Source: Limisphaerales bacterium
GTDB lineage: Bacteria > Verrucomicrobiota > Verrucomicrobiia > Limisphaerales > UBA11358
Direction of reading: 5' to 3'
NCBI GenBank assembly: GCA_027451565.1
Contig: DAIDJC010000019.1
Coordinates: 1 to 22,038 of the forward strand
DNA length: 22,038 bases
The translations under genes were made by a program, and so were the position numbers. Positions 1 through 9,200 of the stretch are shown in pieces. The notes below the pieces were generated by a model. It was not told the origin of the DNA. It worked only from the letters and a program-made list of their open reading frames with translations, and searched no databases. Numbering within the stretch: position 1 is the first letter of the stretch; every line of letters starts with the position of its first letter.

Positions 1-414
1 GTCTCCCAAAGGAGCGCCGGGGTAGATATCATTGACACCGAGAATAAACCCATTATCCACGCCCTGCTGATTGTTTCCGACGGCGCTGGCACCGTTGGTT
101 TGCGTGGTGTTTATCCAGGCCACGATCGAGAAGTCACCGCTGGGGTTAAAGAAAGTCCCCAAATTGACGAACCCATTACTGCTGGAGTTATTCAGGCTCA
201 AGGCGTTGCCACCATTGATCCCGCCGCTGACAAACATGGCGTCCCCCGAGAGTATGCCGTTGTGTCCGCCGACCGGATCGTGGGCCATAGCACCGATGGC
301 TTCGCTGAGTGGATAGCGAGCAATCAGCGTCTGCGCATGGAGCGACTCCGCAATAAGTCCCATTGCAATGGGCATCAGCAGCAAACCAAACACCTTTAAA
401 ATTTTCTTTTTCAT
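1..414 (-). CDS. Secreted LamG-like (concanavalin A-like) domain protein, 3' end outside the window
   Basis: The frame opens at the ATG at 414 and stays open for 138 codons to the window edge, so the C-terminus is missing. The first residues (MKKKILKVFGLLLMPIAMG, then LIAESLHA before QTLIARYPL) form a Sec signal peptide, with likely cleavage after AESLHA. Residues of about 30-138 (ARYPLSEAIG, GGHNGILSG, GINGGNALSLN, GDFSIVAWINTT, NGFILGVND) match the LamG/laminin-G-like fold common in secreted Verrucomicrobia and Planctomycetes proteins, usually a carbohydrate- or surface-binding module. The start lies 18 bp after the stop of the giant gene upstream, with only a weak ribosome site, so the two are probably co-transcribed. 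The domain call is family knowledge. What the full protein does cannot be said. Confidence 0.72.
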   Translation of the reverse strand, partial: MKKKILKVFGLLLMPIAMGLIAESLHAQTLIARYPLSEAIGAMAHDPVGGHNGILSGDAMFVSGGINGGNALSLNNSSSNGFVNLGTFFNPSGDFSIVAWINTTQTNGASAVGNNQQGVDNGFILGVNDIYPGAPLGD

Positions 415-432
415 GGCTTTGTTGCTTCGTGG

Positions 433-3400
433 TTACGGCGCTGCCAAACGGTAGAAATGATTTCCCCCGCCAGGCAAATCGGTCACCGTCAAGGAATTGA
501 CCCCACCGCCGGTGATAATTCCATTGGTCAATGGCTGCCAGAGGATGGGCGGTGCCAGATTGGTGGTGGTCTGCAACTCAAGGTTTGCGGAAGCGGGCCA
601 GGACATTTTGTATTGGTTGCCGGGCAACCGGGCAATGATCAGCGCCGGAGCAGCAACGCCGCTCACCGTCACGGACGTTTGCAGGCTGTTGTTATAGGGA
701 TTCGGATCAGATTGATTACCGGTCACCGAGGCGTCATTGTAAACGATCCCCGCCAGGGTGGGTGTCAGGGTGATGGTGGCTTTGATTTCATTGCCGACAG
801 CAAGATTACCCGGATTCCAAGTGATTTGGCCGCCTGAAAAAACCGGTGTTCCCTGGCTGGCGCGGGCCGACGTAAAATTCACCCCAGGCGGCAGGGTATC
901 CACCACAACCACGCCGGTGGCATTGGTCGGACCGAGATTGGTCACACTCAAAACCAGGTTGAAAGGGCTTCCGACGCTGGCGGATACAGGAGCGGAGACA
1001 TCCAGCGCAAGGTCGGCGGTGTTTGACACCGAAGCGAAGCCGAATACGAACAGGTCTTTGTCCTGGTTGAAATCCTGCGGCGTAAGATCATAAGCGGCGC
1101 TGTCGAAACCGATCATCGAACCATCACTGCTCATGACGGGATTTTCCGAAGTACCCGAACCTCCGCCGGAGCCGGTGAGATTGCCACTCACCAGGATGGT
1201 CGAGCCTGTCATCAGGTCCCGGCGGTAAATGTTTCCCACACCCGGCAAAAATGCGCCGGGAACCAAGTCGGTGGCAAAGCTTTGAAACACCACGTAGCGA
1301 CCGTCACTGCTGATCACCGGAGAACCGGACTGGGCATTGGCCGCCCCGGAACCGGAATCATTGACGCTGACGAGCGTCGTTGTTTTGCCCACGGTATCGC
1401 GCACGAACACATTTTGCGTGTTGTTGGCACCCGTGTTTGCGGTCAAGTCGTCTGCGTAGCTGGGGAAAGCGACAAAACGTCCGTCCGGCGTCATCACTGG
1501 CACGCCTGTGGCATAGCTATTCCCGCCGCTCGTGCCGGGGAGATTGACACTGACCAAGCGGGTTTCTTGCGCGAGCAGGTCGCGTTCATAAACCTGACTG
1601 AATGTGTTGGTGTTTCCAAACAACAAATCCAGGGAGGAGGATTCAAACACCACATAGCGGCCATCCGAGCTGATCAGAGGCTGCGAATAATACACTCCAA
1701 ACTCATTGGTCGTGGGTCCGCCAAACGGCGTGGCACTTACCAGCACATTGCTACCGGCGACCATATCTCGCCGGTAGATTTGATAATCCTGGAAACTGCC
1801 GGTCACATTGGACACGCCCGGAACGAGCCAATCCGAAGCGCTGGTGAACGCAATAAAACGCCCATCTGAAGTAATGGAACCGGTACCGGCATTGCTATCG
1901 CCCGGCAAACCATTGGTGGTGACATCCACCATGGTGGTCGTGCCTTGAAGCAGGTCGCGAACGTACAAATGTTGCCAATAATCATTATTGGTGATGGTGA
2001 CCGCCGTAAGGTTCGTGGAATAGCTGGTAAACACCACAAAACGGCCATCAGTCGAAAGCCCCACCAGCGATGAGCTTCCATTATCGCTTCCACCAGAGTG
2101 GTTGACGCTGACCAGATTCATGGTGCGGTTGGTCACGTTGTAGGCGAAGACGTTGTAATTGTAGGCATCGTTGACCGGGTTGGTAACCAGGTCCGAAGCA
2201 GAGCTGTTGAAAGCCACCACGTTTCCGTCGGCGCTGATCATGGGTCCGAAGCCGGAATTGTTGGGCAGCGCTCCGTTGGTGTTCAGGTTCAGGATCGTGA
2301 GCGTGTTACTCAAGGTGTCGGCCAGGAAAATGGAGCCATTCCCGTTCGTCTGGTTCTGCACGAGATTCAAGGCGTAGCTGTCAAAGGCAATCCAGCGCCC
2401 GTTGGAACTCATCGAGAACATGGTGGCCGGCGAATTGTTGTTGGCCGTGCGGGAGAAGCTGGCACTGACCGGTGCCGTGGCCCCAATGCCACCCCCGACA
2501 GGGTCATTGCGATAAATTTCCCCCGTGTTGTAAGGCGCGCCGGGTGCAAGCGTGTCATCCGCACTCTCAAACACAACGCAATGACCGTCGGGCGTGATCT
2601 GCTCCTGGCTGGAACCAGTACTGGCACTTCCGTTTGTGCTGACGCTGGCAAGCGTCATGGTATTGGAGGCCAGGTCGGCCACAAACACATTGTCATAGCC
2701 GTAATCCAGGTTTGTCGTGAGATCTCTTGCGATGCTGTCAAACACAACAAAGCGCCCGTCCAAGCTGATTTGTGGGTCTTCCGCATAACCGGCGGCAGCG
2801 TTTGTCCCGGCAGCATCCACGCTCACCAAACGGTTTGTTCCGTTGAGCATGTCGCGAACAAAAACCTCCTCGCTGGTGATGCCTGAGGCCAGCGGCGAAA
2901 GATTGCTCGCATAACTACCGAAGACCACAAACTGGCCGTTGGAACTGACGCAAGGGCCATAAGACGCATAAGACGATTTCGTTCCCGCCAGTCCGTTGGT
3001 GCCCACGCTGACCAGCACTGTGGACCCGGAAGTCAGGCTCCGAAGGAAAACATTCTGGCTGCCGTTCGTGATGATGTCCGCCGTCAAATTGGTGGCATGG
3101 CTCGCGAAAACAATCCATGCGCCATCCGGGGTGATGCCGGGGTTCGAGGAATAGCCGCTTGCTGATTGTGTGCCGGCAGGATTCACGGTCACCAGCGTGG
3201 TTGTGCCTGCAACAGTGTCGCGCAGAAATAGATTGTCCACACTGTTGGTCGCAGGGACAGGCGAGAGATTGCTGGAATAACTTTCAAACACCACGTACCT
3301 TCCATCCGGCGTGATGGCATCCAGATACGACCCTTTGTCACTGCCGGTTGCACCGTTGGTGCTGACGCTGACCAGCGTGGTGATATTGCTCCAGGTGTCG

Positions 3401-6400
3401 CGCATGAATACGTCCCCATTTCCGGTCAGAGGCTGCGCAGTCAAATCCTGGGCGTAGCTGGTGTAAAACACATATCGTCCGTTTGCCGATATTTCCCCGC
3501 CGTAGGAATAGCTGCTGCCTCCGCTTATCCCGTTGGTGTCCAGACTGACGATTTTGGTCTGCCCCGTGACCATGTCGCGCATAAAAACCTGATTGTGGCC
3601 GGCGTCATTGCCCGGAGTCAGGTCGGTAGCCGAGCTTTCAAACTCCACGTAACGTCCGTCTGGCGTGATGGCGTCGCCGTAGGCAGAGGAATTGCCGGGA
3701 CCTCCAGAAGAGGTCGCGTTCACCAAGTCCACATAATTGGTGTTCATATCGCGCACATACACATTTTGGTATTGCGCGCCATACCCGTTGTAATCCGTGT
3801 AGGTGTTGTTGACCCCATTGACCAGATTGTTGGCAAGGGTTCCAAACAAGACATGGCGTCCGTCCGGCGTGACCGCAAAGACCTGCGGAGCGCCATAGGG
3901 GTAGGGGTTGTTGCCATAAACCAAGGGACTGTTGGTGATCGCGGCACTGAGGAGATCCATGCTGCCCACCGGGTTGGTCGGAAAATCCGATTCATCAATC
4001 GTCAGCGTCGCTGCCGAAGGAGAACCCAGATACCCGCCGGTCGGGTCATTCAACAACAGGTTTACCGACAAATTGGGTGAAAGCACGCCGTCATCCAGCA
4101 GTGGCACCATGAAACTCGCACCGGTCTGGCCAGGCGCCAATGTCAGCGTTCCGGTGACGGGTGTGTAATTCACCCCGGGTTTGGCGCTGCCGCCGGTTGT
4201 GGCGTAATTGACACTCACGGCACCCGCACTTCCACCCTGACGAACAATGGAAATGAAAGCGCCTCCGGAGTTTTCCGCCGCAGAGAATCCCGACTGCGCA
4301 AATGACAACACGCCAGGCCCATTCGTCACCGTGATATGCAGCCAGTTAGTATATTCATAAATATCGTAAACGCTGTTATCCGCCGGGGTGGGATCTGGCT
4401 GGTCTGAATCCGCCGCGAAGATAATGAGCTCATTCACTGCCTTGAACGGCTGCGCTTGTATCGTAAATTGAGCCATGCTCCCCGGATTAAGCTCAGGTAT
4501 CAAGTTTTCAGCATAAATCACATTTCCATAGTAAAACGTGTTCGTGGCACCGGGTCCGCTCATGGAAATCAAGTTGAAAGCCCTTGAATCCAAGCCAAAC
4601 AAAAAAGCCACGTTTTTGGCCACATCCGGTCCGGCATTGGTCACAAATCCGGAAATCGTCACCACCTGGCCGGCCATGATGGGATTCGGTGTGACGGTGC
4701 CGCCCAGGACCATCAGGTCGGCCACCGTACTGTTTGTTTGCGTGAACAAAACCACGCCGGAAGAACTCACCTGGGAAATAATCGTGTAAGCAGTCACGTT
4801 CCCCGGGCCGACCGCAGAGACATGGACCGCCGCAAAGCCCTGCGATGGAATCGAGCCGAGTGATGCCACAACAAGGTTGTTGGAGATGATCGCTGAACCC
4901 TGGCTGGAGGTGACTGATTGCAGAATTGTATTGGTTCCGTCAGGCGACGCGACCGTCAACAGGGTGTTGGCCACGGCGTCTGGACCGTTATTTGTCACAA
5001 ACATTGTAAAACTCTGGTCTGCCTGCTCAGGCACCGGACCGGAGCGCGTGACTTGCAGGCTGGCTTGAATCACCGGCGTGGCGGTCGTGGCGACATTGTT
5101 CGCCGGATTCGGGTCGCTTTCATTGCCGGTGACGCTGGCGACATTCGTAATGGTTCCCCGCGACAAAGGTGTTACGACGACGTTCAGCGACGCGCTCGCA
5201 CCGGGGGCGAGATCGCCAAAAGTTGCTGTCAGATTTTTTCCGAGTTGCGCCAGAGTGCCCTGACTGGTGCCCGCCGAAACCACCGTCACTGATTGCGGAA
5301 GAGCGTCGGTCAGGATCACACCGCTGGCCGGATCCGGCCCCAGGTTGGTGACACTCAGAATGTAATTCAAATTGTATCCCAGCAGTGCCGGGTTGGGCGA
5401 AACGCTCGCGCCCATCGAAAGGTCGGTTTGCAGTGCGGAATTAAGCTGTACCGTCGTGGAAATGGACGCGACATTGTTGGACAGCACCGGATCATTTTCA
5501 TTGGCGGTGACGCTGATCCTGTTTTGCAGGGTCCCGACAATGGCCGGTGTGACCGTGAACACCACCGTGGCGGAGCTTCCGTTGGACACCGTGCCTAAAT
5601 TGAAGGCCAGCGTCTGGCCCGCGATTTCGTACCCGCCTTGAGACAGGATTGCAGACTGGAAGGCAAGCGATGGCGGCAGCACATCCTCAAGCGTGACAAA
5701 GGATGCATCCGCCGGTCCCAGGTTTGTTATAATAGCAGTGTAAATGAAACTTTGGTTTACCGGGGTGGTGTTGGTTTTTGTGGACAAAGTGACTGCAAGG
5801 TCCGCGCTGGCTGTGCTGCCGAGCTTGGCAATGAACGCGCTTTGGTTGCCGTAATACATTTGCTGATAGGCGTTCGTTGTCACCGGAAAATCCGCTGCTG
5901 CGGTGTTGCCCACCACCCAGACATTACCGGCACCATCCACGGCGATGCCGTCGGCGTTGTTATTGGCGCGTTGATTGTAAGTGCCTGTGACTCCGCCCAG
6001 ATATGTTCCGTAAACCAGCAGTGAACCCGTGGCGTCGAGCTTGGCCACAAAGCCTTCCTGGGTTTCTGCGAAAGACGCGGCGTAAAGCGTCCCGGCCTGC
6101 AAAGGATCTGCCGTCAGCGAACTGATCCGATACTGGTTGTATTGGGAAGGAATTCCAGTGTCCATGCTGGTCCAGTTCGTGCCGGCGTTGGTGGAAACGA
6201 TCACACCTTGATAGTCGTAGCCTCCATATACCTCGAGTCCGTAGAGCGTGTTGGGGTCCGATGGATTGAATGCGAGACTGGGAACGCCATAGAAGTTTTG
6301 CCCGGTGACCAGCCAGTTTGTGCCACCGTTCAGGCTTTCATAAATGCCGCTGGCAAAGGTTCCCACATAAATGTTGTCCGAATTGGCCGGGTTAATGGCG

Positions 6401-8994
6401 ATGGTTTGCACTGAATCTGAAGAGGGCAGGCCGGTGTTCAAATTAGTCCAGGTGTTCCCGCCATCGTTACTTTTGAAAAAGCCGCCTTGACTGCTGCTGG
6501 CTGCGTAGATTTTTGATGAATCCGACGAGTCAATATCCACCGCAACAAATCCAACGGAACCGCTGGCGCCCGCAAGCACATTACTCCAAGTCTGACCGCC
6601 ATCGGCACTGCGGAAAATCCCGCCCGCACTGTTATTGATGGCCCCCAACGCGGCAAAGACAACCTGTGAATCATGCGGATCAACCGCCACCGCACCGACC
6701 ACCCTTCCACCGGCACCTCCACCGCCCGCAAAAAAAAGCTGAGGCAGGCCATTGGTGACGGCGAACCAATTCCCGCCACTGTTGGTGCTCTTTAAAATGC
6801 CAGCGCCGGAACTGAATCCAGCATAGAGCACGTTTGGATTCGACGGATCCACCGTCAGGGATTTGACGCTGGCCTGGATCGTGTCGTAGCTGTAGCCGTC
6901 ATAGACGGAGAAATTCGCCGGCATTCCCGTGTCACTGCCAGTCCAAGTCAGCCCGCCATCGGCACTTTTATACAACACCGGCTCGCTGCCACCGCGCGTC
7001 GCACCGGCATAAACATTCGAGCTGTTCACGGGATCCACGGCAAATACGTTGATGGTTTGCGAGCCGACGGCCAGTCCGGTCCAGTTGGTCGCGCCGGCCG
7101 CAAATTTGTAGGCGTCAAACAGATCCGGCGTTTGCGCCGCCTGGCGCGTCGGAAAATTCAGCGAGCTCGTGTCGCCGGTCACATACACGTTGCGGTTGGA
7201 ATCCACGGTGATGCCCGTGGAATTGTCGTCCAGGCTTCCGCCCAGATACGTTGACCAGAGCAGTGTGCTGCCGGTGGGATTGAATTTGGCCACAAAGGCG
7301 TCGCCGCTGTTGGAATACGGTCCGCCGCCGCCAAACGTCGGCTGCGCGGCGCCAGGCGTGGTCGGAAAGTCCTTGGAATCGGTCTGCCCGGTCACATACA
7401 CGTTGCCATCAGCATCCAACGCAATACCGGCGGTATTGTAACCGTCATTGCCACTGCCGCCCAGCAGGGTGGAAAACACCAGCGCTGTGCCGGTGGGATT
7501 CAACTCGGCAACATAAGCGTCAGAATAACCAAGCCGGTTCGTCTGAAAAGCGCCGGGGGTGACGGGAAAATTGGTCGAAGTGGCTGTACCCGTGAAATAT
7601 GCATCTCCGGACGCATCCACCGCCAAGGCTTGAATTCCGTCGTAACCCGACCCGCCGAACAACGTCGAGTACACTAAAGAATTCGTACCGCTCAACGTGG
7701 GGTTGACTTTCACGACAAAGCCACACGGCGACCCCCCGTTCGGCGCGTTGGTGCGCAACACTCCCGGGGTCACCGGAAAACTCGCGAGACTGGTCACGCC
7801 TGCGACGATGGCGTGGCCACTGCCATCCACACCCATGCTTTTAACAGAATCACCAATGTAAGTTGAGTAGAGGATGTTCGTTCCGCTTGTGTCCAGTTCA
7901 GCGAGAAATCCGTTGGCGCTGGCAGTTTGAAATCCGTTTGTAATTGGAAATCCAGGCGAGGCATTCCCGGCGAGGAAGATGTGGCCTGCGCTATCCAGCG
8001 CAATTGCCTGGCCGGAATCGTTTCCACTGCCGCCAATGAACGTTGTGAACACCGCGTTTGTGCCTGTCGAATCCAGTTTGGTGACAAACGCAGCATTGCC
8101 ACCGGCATCTAAAAATCCCTGTACTGCCGGGAAAGCGAACGTGCCGCTGGAATCGGTGCCGGTGAAATACACGTTGCCTGCCGCATCGGTTGTGACGGCG
8201 TTGGCACTGTCGCCGCCTGAACTGGATCCGCCCAAATAGGTTGAATAAAGCAGCACCGGGTCAATCACCAGGGGCTCGGAACAATTGTAATTCCCCAGAC
8301 TGAAACGCACAATCTCGTGACCATGGTTTCCTCGGCTCCCCTCCCCCAAGACATATTGGCATGGAACCACAACCTTTTGACCGTCAATCTCCTGCCATGC
8401 TACCGGATGTTGCCACCGCACCGAGCCGCCAGCCAGTTGGATATTCAGGTCGCCATTATCTGCAAGAGCCACCCCCTCCGGGCCGTCGAATTTCAGCGTG
8501 ATTTGCCCGGGTTTGGCCCCGGGTGCCAGCCGGAAATCGTATTCCAACCGGCCTTGATTCCCATAATAGGTCAGGTCCACCCCTGGATACACCGATTTGA
8601 ATTCCACCCGCCCAAACGTTGGCATTCCCTGCCGCCATTTTGCCGGATCTGCGCCAACGAGATAACTGACCCTGCCCTCCAATTCGTTTTCCCCCACGCC
8701 AACAGAGTCAACCCTGGCAGACTCAAGGCTTAATCCAAGTTCTGCGTCATGGCGGGAATCATGGTTTTTGGATGAGAGATGCAGCATCGCCCCGCCGCCT
8801 GCTGATAAGCACAACGCGTAACCTTCACCGCGAGCAAGGAACTCAGCGGCAGGTCCCGCCTGGCCACGGTTCAATTCAAAGGCAAGCGGCAATGCAGGCC
8901 GGGCAAGAGCAGGCATCCCGCTGGCATGCAGTTTGATGAGAGACAGGGCGATGGAGAGAAACACCCCTTGAATACATGTGAATTTTCTGATCAT
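433..8994 (-). CDS. Giant secreted multi-repeat protein: SBBP, BNR, DUF11, Calx-beta, TolB/PD40-like
   Basis: This is a 2853-residue exported protein. The ATG at 8994 follows a good ribosome site (AAGGAAG, 8999-9005) and a signal peptide of about 25 residues. Domains in order, with approximate residues: DUF7948-like leader (FELNRGQ, ARGEGYAL) 38-245; SBBP beta-propeller repeats (YSTYLGG, DAAGNVYFTG, FPVTPGA) 246-625; BNR/sortilin-like repeats (SADGGLTW, STNSGGNWF) 628-980; one more SBBP block 980-1060; four DUF11 domains (TNLGPD, DPNPANN) 1063-1545; Calx-beta (FSAAENSGG, GVNYTPVTGTL) 1560-1672; sixteen TolB/PD40-like repeats of about 60 residues (TPDGRYVVFES, VFVRD) 1675-2657; a fifth DUF11 2659-2770; and a C-terminal domain ending HFYRLAAP, typical of Verrucomicrobia. 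No catalytic motif was seen. A structural, adhesive or cell-surface role is inferred. A LuxR-type regulator is divergent to it. Confidence 0.88.
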   Translation of the reverse strand: MIRKFTCIQGVFLSIALSLIKLHASGMPALARPALPLAFELNRGQAGPAAEFLARGEGYALCLSAGGGAMLHLSSKNHDSRHDAELGLSLESARVDSVGVGENELEGRVSYLVGADPAKWRQGMPTFGRVEFKSVYPGVDLTYYGNQGRLEYDFRLAPGAKPGQITLKFDGPEGVALADNGDLNIQLAGGSVRWQHPVAWQEIDGQKVVVPCQYVLGEGSRGNHGHEIVRFSLGNYNCSEPLVIDPVLLYSTYLGGSSSGGDSANAVTTDAAGNVYFTGTDSSGTFAFPAVQGFLDAGGNAAFVTKLDSTGTNAVFTTFIGGSGNDSGQAIALDSAGHIFLAGNASPGFPITNGFQTASANGFLAELDTSGTNILYSTYIGDSVKSMGVDGSGHAIVAGVTSLASFPVTPGVLRTNAPNGGSPCGFVVKVNPTLSGTNSLVYSTLFGGSGYDGIQALAVDASGDAYFTGTATSTNFPVTPGAFQTNRLGYSDAYVAELNPTGTALVFSTLLGGSGNDGYNTAGIALDADGNVYVTGQTDSKDFPTTPGAAQPTFGGGGPYSNSGDAFVAKFNPTGSTLLWSTYLGGSLDDNSTGITVDSNRNVYVTGDTSSLNFPTRQAAQTPDLFDAYKFAAGATNWTGLAVGSQTINVFAVDPVNSSNVYAGATRGGSEPVLYKSADGGLTWTGSDTGMPANFSVYDGYSYDTIQASVKSLTVDPSNPNVLYAGFSSGAGILKSTNSGGNWFAVTNGLPQLFFAGGGGAGGRVVGAVAVDPHDSQVVFAALGAINNSAGGIFRSADGGQTWSNVLAGASGSVGFVAVDIDSSDSSKIYAASSSQGGFFKSNDGGNTWTNLNTGLPSSDSVQTIAINPANSDNIYVGTFASGIYESLNGGTNWLVTGQNFYGVPSLAFNPSDPNTLYGLEVYGGYDYQGVIVSTNAGTNWTSMDTGIPSQYNQYRISSLTADPLQAGTLYAASFAETQEGFVAKLDATGSLLVYGTYLGGVTGTYNQRANNNADGIAVDGAGNVWVVGNTAAADFPVTTNAYQQMYYGNQSAFIAKLGSTASADLAVTLSTKTNTTPVNQSFIYTAIITNLGPADASFVTLEDVLPPSLAFQSAILSQGGYEIAGQTLAFNLGTVSNGSSATVVFTVTPAIVGTLQNRISVTANENDPVLSNNVASISTTVQLNSALQTDLSMGASVSPNPALLGYNLNYILSVTNLGPDPASGVILTDALPQSVTVVSAGTSQGTLAQLGKNLTATFGDLAPGASASLNVVVTPLSRGTITNVASVTGNESDPNPANNVATTATPVIQASLQVTRSGPVPEQADQSFTMFVTNNGPDAVANTLLTVASPDGTNTILQSVTSSQGSAIISNNLVVASLGSIPSQGFAAVHVSAVGPGNVTAYTIISQVSSSGVVLFTQTNSTVADLMVLGGTVTPNPIMAGQVVTISGFVTNAGPDVAKNVAFLFGLDSRAFNLISMSGPGATNTFYYGNVIYAENLIPELNPGSMAQFTIQAQPFKAVNELIIFAADSDQPDPTPADNSVYDIYEYTNWLHITVTNGPGVLSFAQSGFSAAENSGGAFISIVRQGGSAGAVSVNYATTGGSAKPGVNYTPVTGTLTLAPGQTGASFMVPLLDDGVLSPNLSVNLLLNDPTGGYLGSPSAATLTIDESDFPTNPVGSMDLLSAAITNSPLVYGNNPYPYGAPQVFAVTPDGRHVLFGTLANNLVNGVNNTYTDYNGYGAQYQNVYVRDMNTNYVDLVNATSSGGPGNSSAYGDAITPDGRYVEFESSATDLTPGNDAGHNQVFMRDMVTGQTKIVSLDTNGISGGSSYSYGGEISANGRYVFYTSYAQDLTAQPLTGNGDVFMRDTWSNITTLVSVSTNGATGSDKGSYLDAITPDGRYVVFESYSSNLSPVPATNSVDNLFLRDTVAGTTTLVTVNPAGTQSASGYSSNPGITPDGAWIVFASHATNLTADIITNGSQNVFLRSLTSGSTVLVSVGTNGLAGTKSSYASYGPCVSSNGQFVVFGSYASNLSPLASGITSEEVFVRDMLNGTNRLVSVDAAGTNAAAGYAEDPQISLDGRFVVFDSIARDLTTNLDYGYDNVFVADLASNTMTLASVSTNGSASTGSSQEQITPDGHCVVFESADDTLAPGAPYNTGEIYRNDPVGGGIGATAPVSASFSRTANNNSPATMFSMSSNGRWIAFDSYALNLVQNQTNGNGSIFLADTLSNTLTILNLNTNGALPNNSGFGPMISADGNVVAFNSSASDLVTNPVNDAYNYNVFAYNVTNRTMNLVSVNHSGGSDNGSSSLVGLSTDGRFVVFTSYSTNLTAVTITNNDYWQHLYVRDLLQGTTTMVDVTTNGLPGDSNAGTGSITSDGRFIAFTSASDWLVPGVSNVTGSFQDYQIYRRDMVAGSNVLVSATPFGGPTTNEFGVYYSQPLISSDGRYVVFESSSLDLLFGNTNTFSQVYERDLLAQETRLVSVNLPGTSGGNSYATGVPVMTPDGRFVAFPSYADDLTANTGANNTQNVFVRDTVGKTTTLVSVNDSGSGAANAQSGSPVISSDGRYVVFQSFATDLVPGAFLPGVGNIYRRDLMTGSTILVSGNLTGSGGGSGTSENPVMSSDGSMIGFDSAAYDLTPQDFNQDKDLFVFGFASVSNTADLALDVSAPVSASVGSPFNLVLSVTNLGPTNATGVVVVDTLPPGVNFTSARASQGTPVFSGGQITWNPGNLAVGNEIKATITLTPTLAGIVYNDASVTGNQSDPNPYNNSLQTSVTVSGVAAPALIIARLPGNQYKMSWPASANLELQTTTNLAPPILWQPLTNGIITGGGVNSLTVTDLPGGGNHFYRLAAP

Positions 8995-9048
8995 AAGTCT
9001 TCCTTCTGAAAACCCACGCGTTTTTTGCGTGAAAGGCCATAAAATGAT

Positions 9049-9078
9049 TTGACCTATAAGAGTGTACTAGCTTATCAT
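9049..9078 (+). promoter_or_regulatory. Candidate sigma70-type promoter for the LuxR-type gene
   Basis: TTGACC (9049-9054, 5 of 6 to consensus) is followed by an 18-base spacer and TATCAT (9073-9078, 5 of 6). Transcription would start near 9085, leaving a leader of about 115 bases before the ATG at 9201. Sigma factors of this phylum are assumed to read similar boxes. No transcript data are available. Confidence 0.45.
9056..9075. promoter_or_regulatory. 20-bp dyad lying in the promoter spacer (candidate operator)
   Basis: The site reads ATAAG-N3-GTAC-N3-CTTAT: 5-bp outer arms and a central palindromic GTAC, symmetric about 9065/9066. It nearly fills the spacer between the candidate -35 and -10 boxes. 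A 20-bp dyad is the usual size of a LuxR-type operator, so autoregulation by the adjacent LuxR-type protein is a reasonable inference. Confidence 0.35.
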
Positions 9079-9090
9079 GTTCGAACGAAA

Positions 9091-9106
9091 TACGTGTATC
9101 CACGTA
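9091..9106. promoter_or_regulatory. Second dyad, TACGTG-TATC-CACGTA
   Basis: This is a perfect 6-bp inverted repeat with a 4-base spacer, just downstream of the candidate -10 box. It could be a second operator or a small hairpin at the 5' end of the LuxR-type mRNA. Confidence 0.3.
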
Positions 9107-9148
9107 GCCCCAAAATCGGGTTGCGTTGAAGCACCGGGTGGTCGCGCG

Positions 9149-9189
9149 CGAAGGGCACGACTGTCCTTCGACAGTTTTGGTTTTGTTAA
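9149..9189 (+). promoter_or_regulatory. Possible attenuator: two mutually exclusive hairpins before the LuxR-type gene
   Basis: ACTGTC (9160-9165), loop CTTC and GACAGT (9170-9175) form a 6-bp stem followed by the T-rich run TTTGGTTTTGTT (9176-9187). An alternative stem pairs CGAAGG (9149-9154) with CCTTCG (9165-9170), which uses bases of the first hairpin. The arrangement resembles a terminator/antiterminator leader 12-52 bases before the ATG at 9201. The T-tract is interrupted and the stems are short. Confidence 0.25.
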
Positions 9190-9200
9190 GTTGTTTGGCC

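Noticed and set aside
2098..2886. 262-codon plus-strand open frame opposite the giant gene, and similar frames at 1282-1869 and 3595-4080
   Set aside because: They are antisense shadows: no recognisable motifs, and the opposite strand encodes clear SBBP/PD40/DUF11 repeats.
1020..3975. Regular repeats suggesting a CRISPR or DNA tandem array
   Set aside because: Periodicity is at the protein level (about 180 bases, diverged) in one continuous coding frame, with no short identical repeats and spacers.
9012..9032. CACGC-N7-GCGTG hairpin near the giant gene ribosome site as a terminator or riboswitch
   Set aside because: The 5-bp stem is too short, and no conserved riboswitch element surrounds it.
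9126..9200. TTG start at 9126 for the LuxR-type gene
   Set aside because: The added 25 residues lack family resemblance and contain the leader hairpins. The ATG at 9201 starts the conserved domain. It is not fully excluded, since neither start has a good ribosome site.
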